A stretch of 64,000 bases of DNA from Paraescarpia echinospica (lineage: Eukaryota; Annelida; Polychaeta; Sabellida; Siboglinidae). Position numbers and translations under genes: made by a program. Location of the stretch: the NCBI GenBank assembly GCA_020002185.1, contig CM034541.1, positions 30,735,992 to 30,799,991 on the forward strand, in the 5' to 3' direction. The notes under the pieces were generated by a model. The model was given only the letters and a program-made list of their open reading frames with translations. It did not search any database and was not told the DNA's origin. Of the stretch, positions 49,416-60,539 are shown one piece after another; the stretch's first letter is position 1; each line of letters starts with the position of its first letter.

Positions 49416-52139
49416 TTACATATATCCAGCCCTTCTGAGGTATGTGTCGATTTTATTTTTAAACATATTCACACTACTAGCACCCACACAATCATCAGAT
49501 AATCTGTTCCATTCATTCACAGTCCTTTGTAAAAATGAGAACTTTCTCACGTCTAATCTACTCTGCTCCTTTATTAATGTAACTTCATGTCCTCTAGTCT
49601 TTCTATCTTTCTTAACTAAAAAAAACATATTTCTATCAATATTTTCATAACCATTCAATATTTTAAACACTTCTATCTGATCTCCTCTCAATCTCCTGGT
49701 CTCTAGTGTTGTTAAACCACATTCTTTTAGGCGTTTTTCATAACTAAGATCCCTCAGTTTTGGTATCATTTTAGTCGCTCTCCTCTGTACTCTTTCTAGC
49801 ATATCTATGTCCTTCTTGCGGTATGGCCTCCACGCTTGTATACAATATTCTAAATGAGGCCTAACTATTGTTTTGTACAGCGGTATTATTAGTTCTTTTT
49901 CTTTATATGCTATATTTCGCCTAATCAATCCAAGGATTTGATTTCCTTTTGAAGCTGCAATTCCACACTGCTCTGAAACTAATTGTCAGCCCTAAGTCTT
50001 TTTCTTTTACAGTAGTACTTAGTACAGTTCCCCCATTGTATATTCTACATATTCGTTCCCATGTCCTGTGTGAAGGCATTTACATTTCCCAAAATTGAAC
50101 AACATTTGCCACTTTTCAGACCATTTGATCAACCTGTCAAGATCATCTTGTAAATGCTGTCTATCTCCATCACTTTTAATCCTTCTAAACACTTTTGTAT
50201 CATCTGCAAATTTCAACACCTTGCTAGCTATATCATCGTCCAAATCGTTTATATATATTAAGAATAATATAGGTCCCAGTACTGATCCCTGTGGAACCCC
50301 ACTCAAAACTGATTTCCAGTTTGAAGCCTCCCCATCAACAACTACCCGTTGTCTTCTGTCAATCAGCCATTTTTCTATCCAGTTAATTATACCATTTCCT
50401 ATGCCATGGGCTTTTAGTTTAAGCAGTAATCTCTGATGTGGCACTTTGTCGAAAGCTTTTTGAAAATCTAAGTAGATGATATCTACTGGTGATCCATCAT
50501 CTACCCACTTAGTGATATCTTCCAAAAAACATAACATATTTGTTAAGCATGACCTCGCTTTTAGAAACCCATGTTGAGATGGGTTTATCAAGTTATGTTT
50601 AACAAGAAAATCCACCATGTGATCTTTAATTAATCTTTCTAATAATTTACAAATCACCGATGTTAAGCTAACTGGTCTATAATTATTTGACTTGTTTCTC
50701 GAACCTTTTTTAAATAACGGTATAATGTTTGCTTCTTTCCATTCTAAAGGAACCACTCCCTCTTCTAATGACAAGTTGAAAACTATTGCAAGCGGTATGC
50801 TAATTTGTTCTACAATTTCCACTAGTAGTTTGGGTGGAATACCATCCACTCCAGGTGATTTATATTCCTTCATAGCCCTAATTTTCTTAGCTACCATTTC
50901 TGGGGTTACAATTAACTCTCTTAAATAGTCTGATTCTGCCCCCTTGAACTTAGCCTCTGGTACTGGCAGTGAACTAGTGTCTTCTCTGGTAAACACTGAA
51001 CTAAAATACTCATTTAGGTCTTCTGCCATTAAGAATCCTTCTGATATTATATTTCCAGCACTATCGTCTAGAGGACCGACCTTATCCTGAACTTTCTGTT
51101 TGCTTCGAACATACGCATAAAAACTCTTGCTGTCATGTTTTATATTACAAGCTAATTTATGTTCATAGCTTCTCTTTGAATTTCTAATTTCAGCTGTAGC
51201 TTGGTTCAGTGCTTCTTTATAAATGTTGTAGTCTTCGTCATTGCCAGTACGTCTATATGACTTCCACATCATTTGTTTATACTTAATTTTTCTAATGGCT
51301 TCTTTCGATAAGTATTTCTTTCTGGTCCGTTTCCCTTGTTTTTTGAAGGGAACAAATTTATCTACGATGCACTCTATTTCATTCTTTAAGATATTCCAGC
51401 ATTCTGTTGCTGTATTATTCTTCAGTGTATTATTCCAGTCTATCTTTGCTAAATATTTCCTCATTTCCTTATATCTTCCTTTGTGGAAATTTCTCCTGAA
51501 CTGCTTTTTATTATTTCTTTCTGATTTTACTTTGATGGTAAAATGTATCTGGTTGTGATCACTACTTCCCAGAGGCTCACATAATTTAACATTGTCAACT
51601 AATTCATTCTGTGAGGATAAAACTAAGTCTAACACATTCTCTCCCCTGGTTGGTTCTAGCACATGTTGAGAAAGGAAACTATCTTGTACTAAAACTAAAA
51701 ACTTGTGGTCCTCACTACCCATACTCTGTAGAGATTTCCATTTTATATGCCCATGGTTAAAATCCCCCATAATAACACAGTCCCGTTTGCTCACTTCCCT
51801 TATAGCGTTTTGTATTTTTTCATTCTCTTCTATGCTTATGTTTGGACTTCGATAAACTAATCCAACCGTTAACGTTGAGTTTCCTGTAATTATGTTACAC
51901 CAAACAGCTTCTTCGCAATCTGCTTCTCTGTCTAATTTTATTTCATAAGCCTGGATAGATTCTTTAATATATAAAATAACTCCACCTCCCCTTCTTCCTA
52001 TTCTATCTTTCCTAAACATTACATATCCTGTCAGTCCCAATTCGGCATCTGATATATCGGTGGTTGCCCATGATTCGGTTATACCTATTATGTGAGGGTC
52101 AATATCTTCTACCATAATGTTTAGTTCATTTCTTTTCAT
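49416..52139 (-). pseudogene. CR1 ORF2: endonuclease and reverse transcriptase, two frameshifts
   Basis: Frame 52139-50019 contains endonuclease motifs (ITESW, VMGDFNHGHI, SSDHNQIHF) and a long RT: PGVDGIPPKLL, NYRPVSLTSVICKLLE, IIYLDFQKAFDKVPH (motif A), SGVPQGSVLGPILFLIYIND (motif B) and LKFADDTKVF (motif C with both Asp). It ends early at about 50019 where a G run appears one base short (MGELY instead of the expected MGGTV). A second break near 49985 loses part of the thumb. Frame 49928-49416 then gives the C-terminus (PLYKTIVRPHLEYCIQAW, RRATKMI, WNRLSDDC). All catalytic residues remain but the polypeptide is split. Confidence 0.88.
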
Positions 52140-52233
52140 TTAGTTCAACATCAAGAGAGGAGTACGACAGGGTGACACCATATCGCCCAAGCTGTTCACG
52201 GCAACACTCAAAAGCATATTCCGAAGACTTGAG

Positions 52234-52613
52234 AAGTTGAGCGACTTGGTAAATAAATTTCCATGGCGGCCATCATGAATTCCAATACGGCGGTCATCTG
52301 AGGATATGGCCTGTGGCAGAAATGTATTCCTTGACCCCCTGAAAATGATGGTTTAGATGCAAAGAACATGTTTCTATGTTGTTAGAAGCTGAGCAACGTG
52401 GTTAATAGATTTCCATGGCGGCCATCTTAAATTCCAATATGGCGGTCTTCTGAGGATAAGAAATGTTGCAGAAATGAATTCGTTGACCCTAAAAATTATT
52501 GTTTAGACACCAAGACCGTGTTTCTATGTTGTTTAGATGCCAAGAAACTTGGGTAATGGATTTCAATGGCGGCCATTTTTTAAATCAAAATGGCGGCTAG
52601 ATACCATGTCGAT
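52234..52613. repeat. 152-bp tandem repeat with ATGGCGGCC words
   Basis: Two full units and a partial third: ATGGCGGCC at 52263, 52415 and 52565 (offsets 152 and 150). Each unit carries a second ATGGCGGT/ACGGCGGT word about 30 bp later and TTTCTATGTTGTT near its end. It cuts off the RTE fragment. Confidence 0.88.
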
Positions 52614-52639
52614 GGCGATTGGTACCTAGCTTTATATGA

Positions 52640-53355
52640 ATATATATATATATCGCTGTCGTCATTGGGTAACCGCTTTTTTTTTTGGAGGCGACGAATA
52701 AGTGTCTCCTTTCTTGACAACAAAGCTACTGTTTCATATCTGCAAAATTCATAGAGTGCCATGTGATCTCCATATGTAGGCAGGTATTTCGCAAGATTTT
52801 GATCATCTATCAGTCTAACCACATGGCTATCAATCTAAAAATAAATATACACAGAATTAGAAAACATGGAACAAATAATCCCGGTTAACCAAACATTAAC
52901 GTGTACTTAGTTGATGATAACTTTACTGATGCTTATCGGTTTTTATATTGATTAACCATTTTTTATGCGCCCCTGAGCTTGGATTCTGATGATTTAGGCG
53001 CAATAGAAGTAATTATTATTGCTATTATTATCATATGGATTTCATGTCCAAGTATGTAACAAGAGGTCGAAAATATACTGTGTTAAAATTGAATGGTGGC
53101 ATTTGCCAGAATAACATGGCAAACACAACTCCTGAAAATAATCAGATTCAGAATAGTTGTTTATATGTGTGCATTTTGGCATACACTCCATAATGACAAC
53201 TTATGCCTCGTTATGCACGTGTCAAAACGATAGATTAAACATCTCCTTTTTAATACACTAAGCTACTTTCATTGATTGTTATCTTTTCCGTTTTCATCAC
53301 CTCCACTTCATCTTCAAGTCCACGATCTTTTAGGAAGGAATATATTGTAATTGTT
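52640..53355 (-). CDS. Possible two-exon SAM-like domain gene piece
   Basis: A candidate exon at 53355-53259 follows a strong acceptor (T-rich then ACAG) and reads YSFLKDRGLEDEVEVMKTEK then ITINESSL, ending before GTGTAT. A second exon starting at 52834 after TTATTTTTAG reads IDSHVVRLIDDQNLAKYLPT then YGDHMALYEFC. Joined in phase they give the order seen in SAM-type domains (FL...GLE..V..., later L.D..L..YLP..GD..AL). Neighbouring exons were not found, so this could be a gene fragment or part of a mobile element. The 3' limit is uncertain. Confidence 0.35.
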
Positions 53356-53769
53356 CTGTAAAAAAAAGAAATGTTCTACATTTGTTATGTCTAATAAAAT
53401 TTGTTTTAATTCTACTCGATCTAAACAACAACCAAAATCGGATAAATGTAACGTATGTTTATACTCAGATGCCGTTTCGCCGTTGTAGTAGATGCCCTTA
53501 ATGAACTAAAGAAAACGCATCAAAGCAATCGGACACATACAAATCTCCCTAAACCAGCAGCTTCATAGCGTGCTTATTTAAAGCATTATGCAAAGTATTT
53601 CAAATTGTAAAGAAATAAAAAAATCTGGGTCCATCTCATTTTCGCCATTATCACGACGTTGTTGCCGTATTTTTTGCTTCCCGTGTCGTTGAATTCAGTA
53701 CATTATTCTAAGTAATATAAGAATCAGGTATACAAAAGTAAGATATTACACTAAATTAATAGATTTTAA
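53356..53769. other. No recognised gene
   Basis: AT-rich, nothing seen. Confidence 0.4.
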
Positions 53770-54239
53770 AGCACTTGGACCGTTGTCTACCAACGCATGT
53801 TGTCGACATCACAAAAAATAGTTGCTGCCGGGTCGTGGGTGGTGGAATGCCCCCTAAATCACCCCCTGAAATGGGCACATTTATTTATGTGAATAGTGCC
53901 AAGGCTAAAAACAGTTTCAAAAGTTTCCCTGGTGTTCCCCAAGTACGGAATTACCAATGACAGCAACATTAGGAGGTGGAACCCCCCCTGACAGCAGCCC
54001 CCGAAGTGTGCCAAAAAGTACCTTTATTTATGTGAACGGCGCCAAAGCTAAAAACAGTTTAAAAAGTTTCCCTGGTGTTCCCCGAATACGGAATGACCAA
54101 TGCCAGCAACTTTAAATGGTGGAATCCCCCTGACAGCAACCCCAAAGATTGATGAAACTATTCGCGCAAACACCTAGTGGATTTTGCAGTCCGGTAGATG
54201 GCGTTACCTCTGGTGAGATATTTACCTTCGTTGGGACAG

Positions 54240-55625
54240 TTGTTGGTGCCTACGGCCCGCTACAATTCTCAATATACCCGGTTGATGAGGTACACGTAGA
54301 TAGCCCAGAATGATGCCGTGCTTCCGTACTGTCCTTCGATGACATAATGGAAGAAGCTCTCATATCCCCTCATGAGATTCTTGAACAATGCAATCTCAAC
54401 GACTGAATGAGTGTTCGAGAGTGCTGTCACAGTCTAACATCGTTGTCATCATCTCCCTGTACTTGGCGAACAGTGCTTGTTTCATGACAGCAGCCAGAAG
54501 TTGTTGGATCCTGGAACATCGGTTGTAGAATGTCCCCTTCATGAAGCCAGCAAGCGATCCTACAGCCAAGACACCAACTTCTATGAGCAAGTATTCAACC
54601 CCCGAATCAGCCAGTGTAGTTCACAGGGCTCCGAAGTAAGCCAGTTCAAGGTGGAAATTTCCGACGACTGGTTTCCTGCAGTCTGGTTCATGTTGCAAGC
54701 AAGCTCCGATGAGCATGCGGAAAAACAGGTGCGCCAGCTGGGGAATGTGGGGAGGGATCTCCTTCAGAGTGTGAACTGATGGGGACATTGCAGGAATTTC
54801 TGTGCGCAAATTAAGCCATGGCTGCACACTTGTTTGCTTCAGTCTTTGTATCAGAATCGTTTAACATAGCAATCGCCTCATTATGGGTAAGTAACGAATG
54901 GTGAACGAATGTTCCCGATTTGTTCGCTTGTTTTGTCGACGAGGATATCTTCAAAACGTTCATTCACTTAATTTCATTATGAGACTTTCCACAGAGTACT
55001 TATTGATATTGTCTTGAGTTCCCCCGATACCAAGGAACTGTTCTTTGTACAAGTTCAACACAGCTGCCGCCAGCATGGGAATTTTCTTTTTGATGACTTC
55101 GTTCTCAGTTTTCGGAAGGTTTCGTCGTGTTTCTTTCGACGTGTCTTTTGCTCTTCCTCCTTCGTTTCTTGCCTTGCGTAATCGCGCCGAAATTAGTTAT
55201 GGTACCTCACCCCCTTGCAATGAGGTCTTCACCTAGTCCGAGGATCCTAACTTCACATTTGTCTCTGCCGCACGAATGATCGACTTGCTCCCTACGTAAT
55301 AAGAAGTTAATGCAGGCGTTCATCCTTCTTGGACTTTTTCCTCCTCTTCTTCCCAGAGAAAAGGCATTTCTGTCCAAGAGTGCCTCTTCTGTTGGACGTT
55401 GGTGAAATTCTCGAATTTGAGCGGGTGGTTTTGCTGGCTGGTGGTTCACTGGAAGGTGCAGGCTGTCTCTGAACAGCGGAGAACCGACTGAAAATTTAGT
55501 GTGATAACAGGTGTCACCCTGTTCTGGATTTGTACTAATTTATTCCGTTGCTCTAGAGAACTGATCGTTCTGAAGTGTCAGTCGACGTCTGGCAGCATTC
55601 TCGACTGTTTCCCAATTTCCTGGTT
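54240..55625 (-). pseudogene. Degenerate transposon-type coding region inside element A
   Basis: Minus-strand pieces in several frames: GNWETVENAARRRLTLQNDQ and CYHTKF (about 55620-55500), REFHQRPTEEALLD and SPRRMNACINF (55449-55207), PPHIPQLAHLFFRMLIGACL (about 54760-54690), and near 54380-54290 SFFHYVIEGQYGSTASFWAI then YVYLINRV. The first (W.TV..AA..R ... CYH..F) and last segments resemble uncharacterised proteins repeated in cnidarian, mollusc and fish genomes that, as I recall them, also carry the EADTR/DTDVVVL nuclease region seen in element B. Stops and shifts are frequent. The linkage to that family is from memory and needs a profile search. Confidence 0.4.
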
Positions 55626-55913
55626 TGAAAGATTTCAATCCGGATTTCTCTTCTTTTATAAATGATGCAACTCGGGGTACAGGTTACCATTGTCTCTCAT
55701 TAAAAAGAGAAATTACAAATACATCTAACACAACGTTTTCACACAATAAACTATATAATAAAACTACATTTTGGCCTACATTACCTTTACGCACTAGGGC
55801 CTACAATTTATCAAGTTGAATGGATTTGCTGAGCTCGGGCAGTTACCAGTACGTACATATATGTACAGTATGTACATATATTATATATATATATATATAT
55901 ATACATATAGCTG

Positions 55914-55944
<31 letters not shown>

Positions 55945-55969
55945 GTATATATATGTATATATATATATA

Positions 55970-56267
55970 TCCACATCACGCTGGTGCAAGCTGGTGGTAG
56001 AACGTGTGAAATATTAAAAGTATACGCATATATATGTATGTATATGTATATATATATATATATCGCCTTGTACATTTTTCCTATATAACCTGTCGCGGTA
56101 CTACATACATGCATGGAAAACTAACTCAGTAGCGGGACACTAAGTTTGCCCCCGAGCTAATTACCAATTATCTTTGTGTTGTCTGTAGATACGCTGCAGG
56201 GCTATTGTTGCGTATACTTTTAATATTTAACACGTTCTACCACCAGCTTGCACCAGCGTGATGTGGA
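55970..56267. repeat. 58-bp inverted repeat pair within element A
   Basis: Left arm 55970-56027 (TCCACATCACGCTGGTGCAA... ending GTATACGC) and right arm 56210-56267 (its reverse complement) with one mismatch. They are separated by 182 bp; a TA repeat adjoins the left arm on both sides (55880-55968, 56028-56065). Confidence 0.9.
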
Positions 56268-56865
56268 TGCTACGTTTCAGTGTCCAGACTGACGAGAGGG
56301 TTAATCAGCTTACAAAATACGTACACCTACAAACAAATGAAATTTGCGTAGCGACTCGATATACATTTTGCCGCATATCGACTGGCGCCATCTACCGGAC
56401 TACGAAATCCGCTGTGTGTTTGCGCGAATAAATACAGTTTTGACAATCTTTGGAGGTTGCCGTCAGGGGGATTCCACCACTTATAGTTGCTGGCATTGGT
56501 CATTCCGTACTCGGGGAACATCAGGGAAACTTTTGAAACTGTTTTTAGTCTAGGCGCAGTTCACATAAATAAATGTGCTTGTTGGCACATTTCGGGGGCT
56601 CCTGTCAGGGAGGTTCCACCTCTTAAAGTTGCTGTCATTGGTCATTCCGTACTCGGGGAACATCAGGGAAACTGTTGAAAATGTTTTTAACCTTGGCGCT
56701 GTTCACATAATAAAGGTACTTTTTGGCACACTTCTGGGGATGATTTAAGCATTCCACCACCCAAGACCCGGCAACAACTAATTTTTGTGATGTTGGGGGC
56801 ATGGTTCCTCCAACACATGGGGTCAAACACTTTGACCCTTTTTACGTAAATAAAAGTGCTGGGCT

Positions 56866-57671
56866 CCTGGTCTACTAGTACAAATATACAATATGGCATA
56901 TAACCATAATATACATATTATTGTAACTACATACATTATATACATACATATTTCGTCAATGACTACGCATACCATACCATCGTATTCTGCACATCATTTT
57001 ACACGCTCCGGTACATATGGAAAAATAGCAAGTCGATATAACGGCTTTTTCATAGTCGTCATAACTAGAGAAAAAGTCGTAATTTCGACTTTTTAATTCG
57101 TAATAACGTCTTTTTAATCTCGTAATTACGACTTTTATTTATTTTTACTTAGGTCCTAAATACGCTTACGTACCCTCCAGTATTCCGATGACATGATCCG
57201 ACAGCGTGCCCGGGCACAGACCACCGAATATGAATTGGTTCGGGCACCAGTGGAGGTTTTCTTGGCGAGCCTCAAGGGGTGCCATTGGAGGTTTTTGCTC
57301 CCCCCCCCGGACTACCCTCTCTGGATCCGCCCCTACATACTTTATATTACTGAAGCTATTGTTTATATTTATATTACTTGGGAACTATGTTTGTAGTGAT
57401 ATTATCAAGAATCACACACTTGTGGTTGCAACTGGCATATCGTTGACTGTTATCAGTCTAGTATCTACAGCTAAACAAGCTAACATGTTATACATTATTA
57501 ATTGTTACGCAATACTTGCCCAAACACCACGATACCATGTAAAGCTTCTTCACGCTGACCGAGGACCCCACCCCACATAAATTATTGCTACAATAACTGT
57601 GTTATTAAGATGACAAAACAATAATTCAAATTTGATTGAAGAAGGGAGAGTAGTCGGTGTTGTGTGTATTT
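56866..57671. other. No recognised gene; short repeat words
   Basis: 57050-57145 repeats AAAGTCGTAAT/GTAATTACGAC words on both strands. 57318-57336 ends CTCTGGATCCGCCCCT, a word common at ends of some DNA transposons; a related GCGGATCCAGAATTTT occurs at 33401. Confidence 0.4.
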
Positions 57672-57855
57672 AATAATGACCTGCGCGTGTCGGGTTTAGG
57701 GCCCGCGGGCCGGGCCTTTTACAAATTTTGCAGGCCGGGTCAGGCATGGGTATCCATTTTGCCGGGCGAGTCGGGCCTGGGCTGAAAAATATTAAACTCT
57801 GCGGGCGTGGGCCGGGCTTTGGACAAACATTTGCGGGCGTGGGCTGGGCCTCCAT
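57672..57855. repeat. GC-rich GGGCCGGGCC-type repeat patch
   Basis: Repeated GGCCGGGCC, GGCGTGGGCCGGGC and CGGGCCTGGGC words in a sharp GC-rich island among AT-rich DNA. Such patches occur inside some non-autonomous hAT elements; no termini were identified. Confidence 0.5.
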
Positions 57856-57924
57856 TATTATTTAAGCACGTTGCATGTTCGTTACATAGAGGTGATGATA
57901 ATATGTTATGGCGTATAATTATAA

Positions 57925-58410
57925 TAGAGCGCGCGCGCGTGCTCGTGTGCATGCGTGCGTGCATGCGAGTGTGTGTATGTGTGTGTGTGCGTGCGTGTGT
58001 GCGTGTGTGTGTGTGCTTGAGTGTGTGTGTGTGTGTGCGTGTGTGCGTGTGTGCGTGTAGGCGTGTGTGCGTGTGTGCGTGCGTGCGTGTGTGCGTAAGA
58101 GTGTGTGAATGGGTCGTGGGTGAGTGGGTGGGTGGGTGGGTGGGTGGGTGGGTGAGTGAGTGAGTGAGTGAGTGAGTGAGTGAGTGAGTGAGTGAGTGAG
58201 TGAGTGAGTGAGTGAGTGAGTGAGTGAGTGAGTGAGTGAGTGAGTGAGTGAGTGAGTGAGGGAGTGAGTGAGTGAGTGAGGGAGTGAGTGAGTGAGTGAG
58301 TGAGTGAGTGAGTGAGTGAGTGAGTGAGTGAGTGAGTGAGTGAGTGAGTGAGTGAGTGAGTGAGTGAGTGAGTGAGTGAGTGAGTGAGTGAGTGAGTGAG
58401 TGAGTGAGTG
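57925..58410. repeat. GT microsatellite, (GGGT)7 and long (TGAG)n array
   Basis: GT/GCGT tract at 57925-58100, then (GGGT)7 at 58125-58153, then about 255 bp of TGAG tetranucleotide with a few GGAG variants. The 249-codon Ser-Leu-Thr-His frame on the minus strand is an artefact of this array. Confidence 0.97.
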
Positions 58411-58734
58411 GATCGGTTGGGTGGGTGGTTGGTTGGGCAAGGGTTGATTTATTAGTGTCATATTATTGTGATAAGTGCATCTACATCTCACACGATCGAC
58501 AACTTTGCAGGGTCTAGATCGCCTTTGTGTGCAACAAACATGGTAAACAGATGAAGAATGTTTCCCATACACAGAGGTGTCAATCCGTGCGTGCATGCAT
58601 GCATGTGTGACAAATGGACTATGTCTTATGTGGAACGTGGTGCCATCTAGCCACGAAACACATAACAATTACGTCAAAACACCAACACAAGTCTTTCGAT
58701 CGAATCATAGTCAATTATAAGCAATGGTTAGACA
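58411..58734. other. No recognised gene
   Basis: Short stretch between the tetranucleotide array and element B; nothing recognised. Confidence 0.4.
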
Positions 58735-59725
58735 CTCCTGTTTCCTGATAGTCCAGCGGATATGTGAAAAGATTGTGCACTTTTTGATTAAAGCAAGACA
58801 CTTTGTTCATCTTTTTTATATACCAAGGGAACCATTTTAAAGATTGGAGGCATTCCAGATTTTGCTGCGTTCAGAAATGGCAGCCATTTTTTTAAATGGC
58901 CGCCAAATGCAGTTTCTCCATATCTTAATAAGTGTGTTACACAGAGCAATAATATTTGTATCTAGATGTACGTTTTAGGGTTCAATAATTTCATATATGT
59001 TACTTTTACGTTTCTCCGACATTCACATCCGCCGTTTTTAAAGATGGCGGTCGTCAATATAAATGTAAAGATATCTTAATAAGTACGTTACATAGAGCCG
59101 TATAATTTACGTTTTTGAATAGCTTGGAGGATAGCGATTTCAAAAAGTATAACATTTTACCTCCGTCAACATGTCTATAACCGCCATTTTTAAAGATGGC
59201 GCCCTTCTTAGCATATTATTCCCATATCTCAAGAACTACACAACATAGAGTCACAAAGTTGATGTCAAAATGTATGTTTTTTAGATGCGATGATTTCAAA
59301 TACATTAATTTTGACCTTCATTGACTTTACAATAGATCCGCCATTTTGAAATATCCGCCATTTTGAAAGATGGCGGCATACAAAGCCTGTTATTCCGGTA
59401 TAGTCCAGGGGATAAGTGAAAAGACTGTGCATAAAAGCACAGATAAAACCAAGACACTTTGCTCATCTGTTGTATACACCAATTGGACCATTATAAAGAT
59501 TGGAGGCATTCCAAATTTTGCTGCATTCAGAAATGGCGGCCATTTTAAAAAATGGCTGCCAAATTAAGTTTCCCCACATCTTAATAACTGCGTTATATAG
59601 AGCAATAATGATTGTGTCTAGATATATGTTTTAAGTATCGATGAATTCAGATCTGTTACTTTTGGACTCCGACATTCACATCCGCAACCTTCAAGTTGGT
59701 GTGATCTATATATGTACAGTTCAGG

Positions 59726-60270
59726 TCAATATAATTTCAGTAAATTACGATAGTATATCAAAGTATAGTGTAGTACAGTTGTATGTACAAAACACGTGCC
59801 TGGACCATGCGATCTAGGAAACTGTTGCGGTCCATCTGAGACATCAGTGCAGGGTGGAGGGAGAACAGAGCAAAGTGATGCTTGTTTCCGAGAGCAAACC
59901 GACTTCCTAGTGACTTGATTATGGAATCCAGGTATGGAATGAATATTGCCACCCGATAATACTACTCCACTGTCTTGCACTGGTAGTTTGGTCGTTGAGT
60001 TAGACTCCACACTGGCGATGCTTAGACAACTCAATTCCATGTGCCTTTGCAATCTTGTCAGTTTGCACCATTGTCTTCCTGAAAGTGTTTTTCAGCTTCT
60101 CGTATGTGAGTTTCCAATATGAGCAACAGCTGTTGGATGTAGTCGTGAACTTTGAGAACATCGAGTTGAACAGCTTGCAAATATTGTGTCACTGGCTCCA
60201 ACATCCCTGAATATTTCGCCATGATGACCAGGCACACAAAGAATGTCGACGTTTCAGATGCGCACCGCAA
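59726..60270 (-). pseudogene. hAT-like (P52rIPK-type) transposase remnant
   Basis: Minus-strand frames give MRCASETSTFFVCLVIMAKY then EPVTQYLQAVQLDVLKVHDY (60270-60115), GVELSKHRQCG-like sequence after frame shifts, and IFIPYLDSIIKSLGSRFALG followed by FALFSLHPALM (about 59948-59860). FYVCL.I..Y...LEPVT..LQ....D...A then FIPYLD..I.SL..RF is the pattern of hAT-family proteins resembling the 52-kDa repressor of the PKR inhibitor. Frameshifts separate the pieces. It is opposite in orientation to the nuclease-like pseudogene next to it, so it may be a separate insertion. Confidence 0.6.
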
Positions 60271-60539
60271 CTGGTGTGCATTTTGGCTGGTCTTGCAAGA
60301 AGCTGTAGCTGCCAGGATACCTAGTTGTTTGTGAATATCTTCAAAGTAGTTGGTGAAGATTCTGGTGCTGTGATACGTGACCGTCCATTGTTGTATATAA
60401 TATAAAATGTAAAGATATTACATAAAATTTAAGGCTAACAAAAGCCTAACATACCTTAACTGACGAATATACTTCAAAAAAATCAATTGCGTACTTGAAT
60501 TAAAGAAAGCGAAAACATTTTAAATTGTGGTAATAGTCC

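Larger units (their letters stand above)
49313..52144 (-). mobile_element. CR1-clade retrotransposon copy 2, 5'-truncated, nested in RTE
   Basis: It inserted on the minus strand with target duplication TCAACAT (49306-49312 and 52145-52151). The 3' end has the AACAAGATTT repeats and hairpin. The 5' end stops inside ORF2 just after the position of SIVN in copy 1, followed by a few extra bases (ACTAAATG) that supply a chance ATG. ORF1 and the first part of ORF2 were never copied, the usual result of incomplete reverse transcription. Confidence 0.92.
48708..52233 (+). pseudogene. RTE-clade reverse transcriptase fragment, interrupted by a CR1 copy
   Basis: The plus-strand RT is in two parts, 48708-49312 and 52145-52233. 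The first reads FDPTEVAEITPWEVEAAL, DMKNGKTSGNDHVN, then a stop, TAWKNAEMVIIFKKGNKKN, a frameshift, LSNIYKLLTKILTNRLE, QAGFRSRYSTTDHI and FCIAFVDYEKAIDSV (motif A), up to SSKIN. The second resumes with IKRGVRQGDTISPKLF (motif B). Between them lies a 2.83-kb CR1 insertion with a 7-bp duplicated target, TCAACAT. Removing the insert and one target copy restores a continuous reading across the site. Motif C is missing because homology ends at a 152-bp tandem repeat. It was already carrying a stop and a frameshift. Confidence 0.85.
53770..56865. mobile_element. Composite element A: inverted tandem-repeat arms around a degenerate gene
   Basis: The left arm (about 53770-54210) and right arm (about 56380-56865) are inverted copies. 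Each is built of about 143-bp tandem units (TTTATTTATGTGAA... at 53880 and 54023; the inverse at 56562, 56704 and about 56844). Inner edges share GCGCAAACAC and CCGGTAGATGGCG in opposite orientation. Outer parts share ACATCACAAAAA, GTTGCTGCCGGGTC and GGTGGTGGAATG. The interior carries broken transposon-type coding sequence on the minus strand and a separate 58-bp inverted repeat. Long tandem-repeat-bearing inverted termini are reported for some DNA transposon groups. Exact ends and target duplication were not determined. Confidence 0.72.

Noticed and set aside
52137..52139. ATG of the 706-codon CR1 frame as a genuine start
   Set aside because: It comes from extra bases at the 5' truncation point; copy 1 shows that the true ORF2 begins further upstream.
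49310..52143. CATTTAG as the CR1 target duplication
   Set aside because: It is repeated near both ends, but using TCAACAT instead restores the RTE reading frame exactly and places the element ends sensibly.
54621..54827. Protein-kinase C-lobe similarity (HTLKEIPPHI...CLQHEPDCRK)
   Set aside because: Superficially like the end of a MAP3K domain, but no other kinase subdomain is present and it lies inside a transposon-type composite.
57919..58668. 249-codon Ser-Leu-Thr-His frame
   Set aside because: Translation of the TGAG tetranucleotide array.
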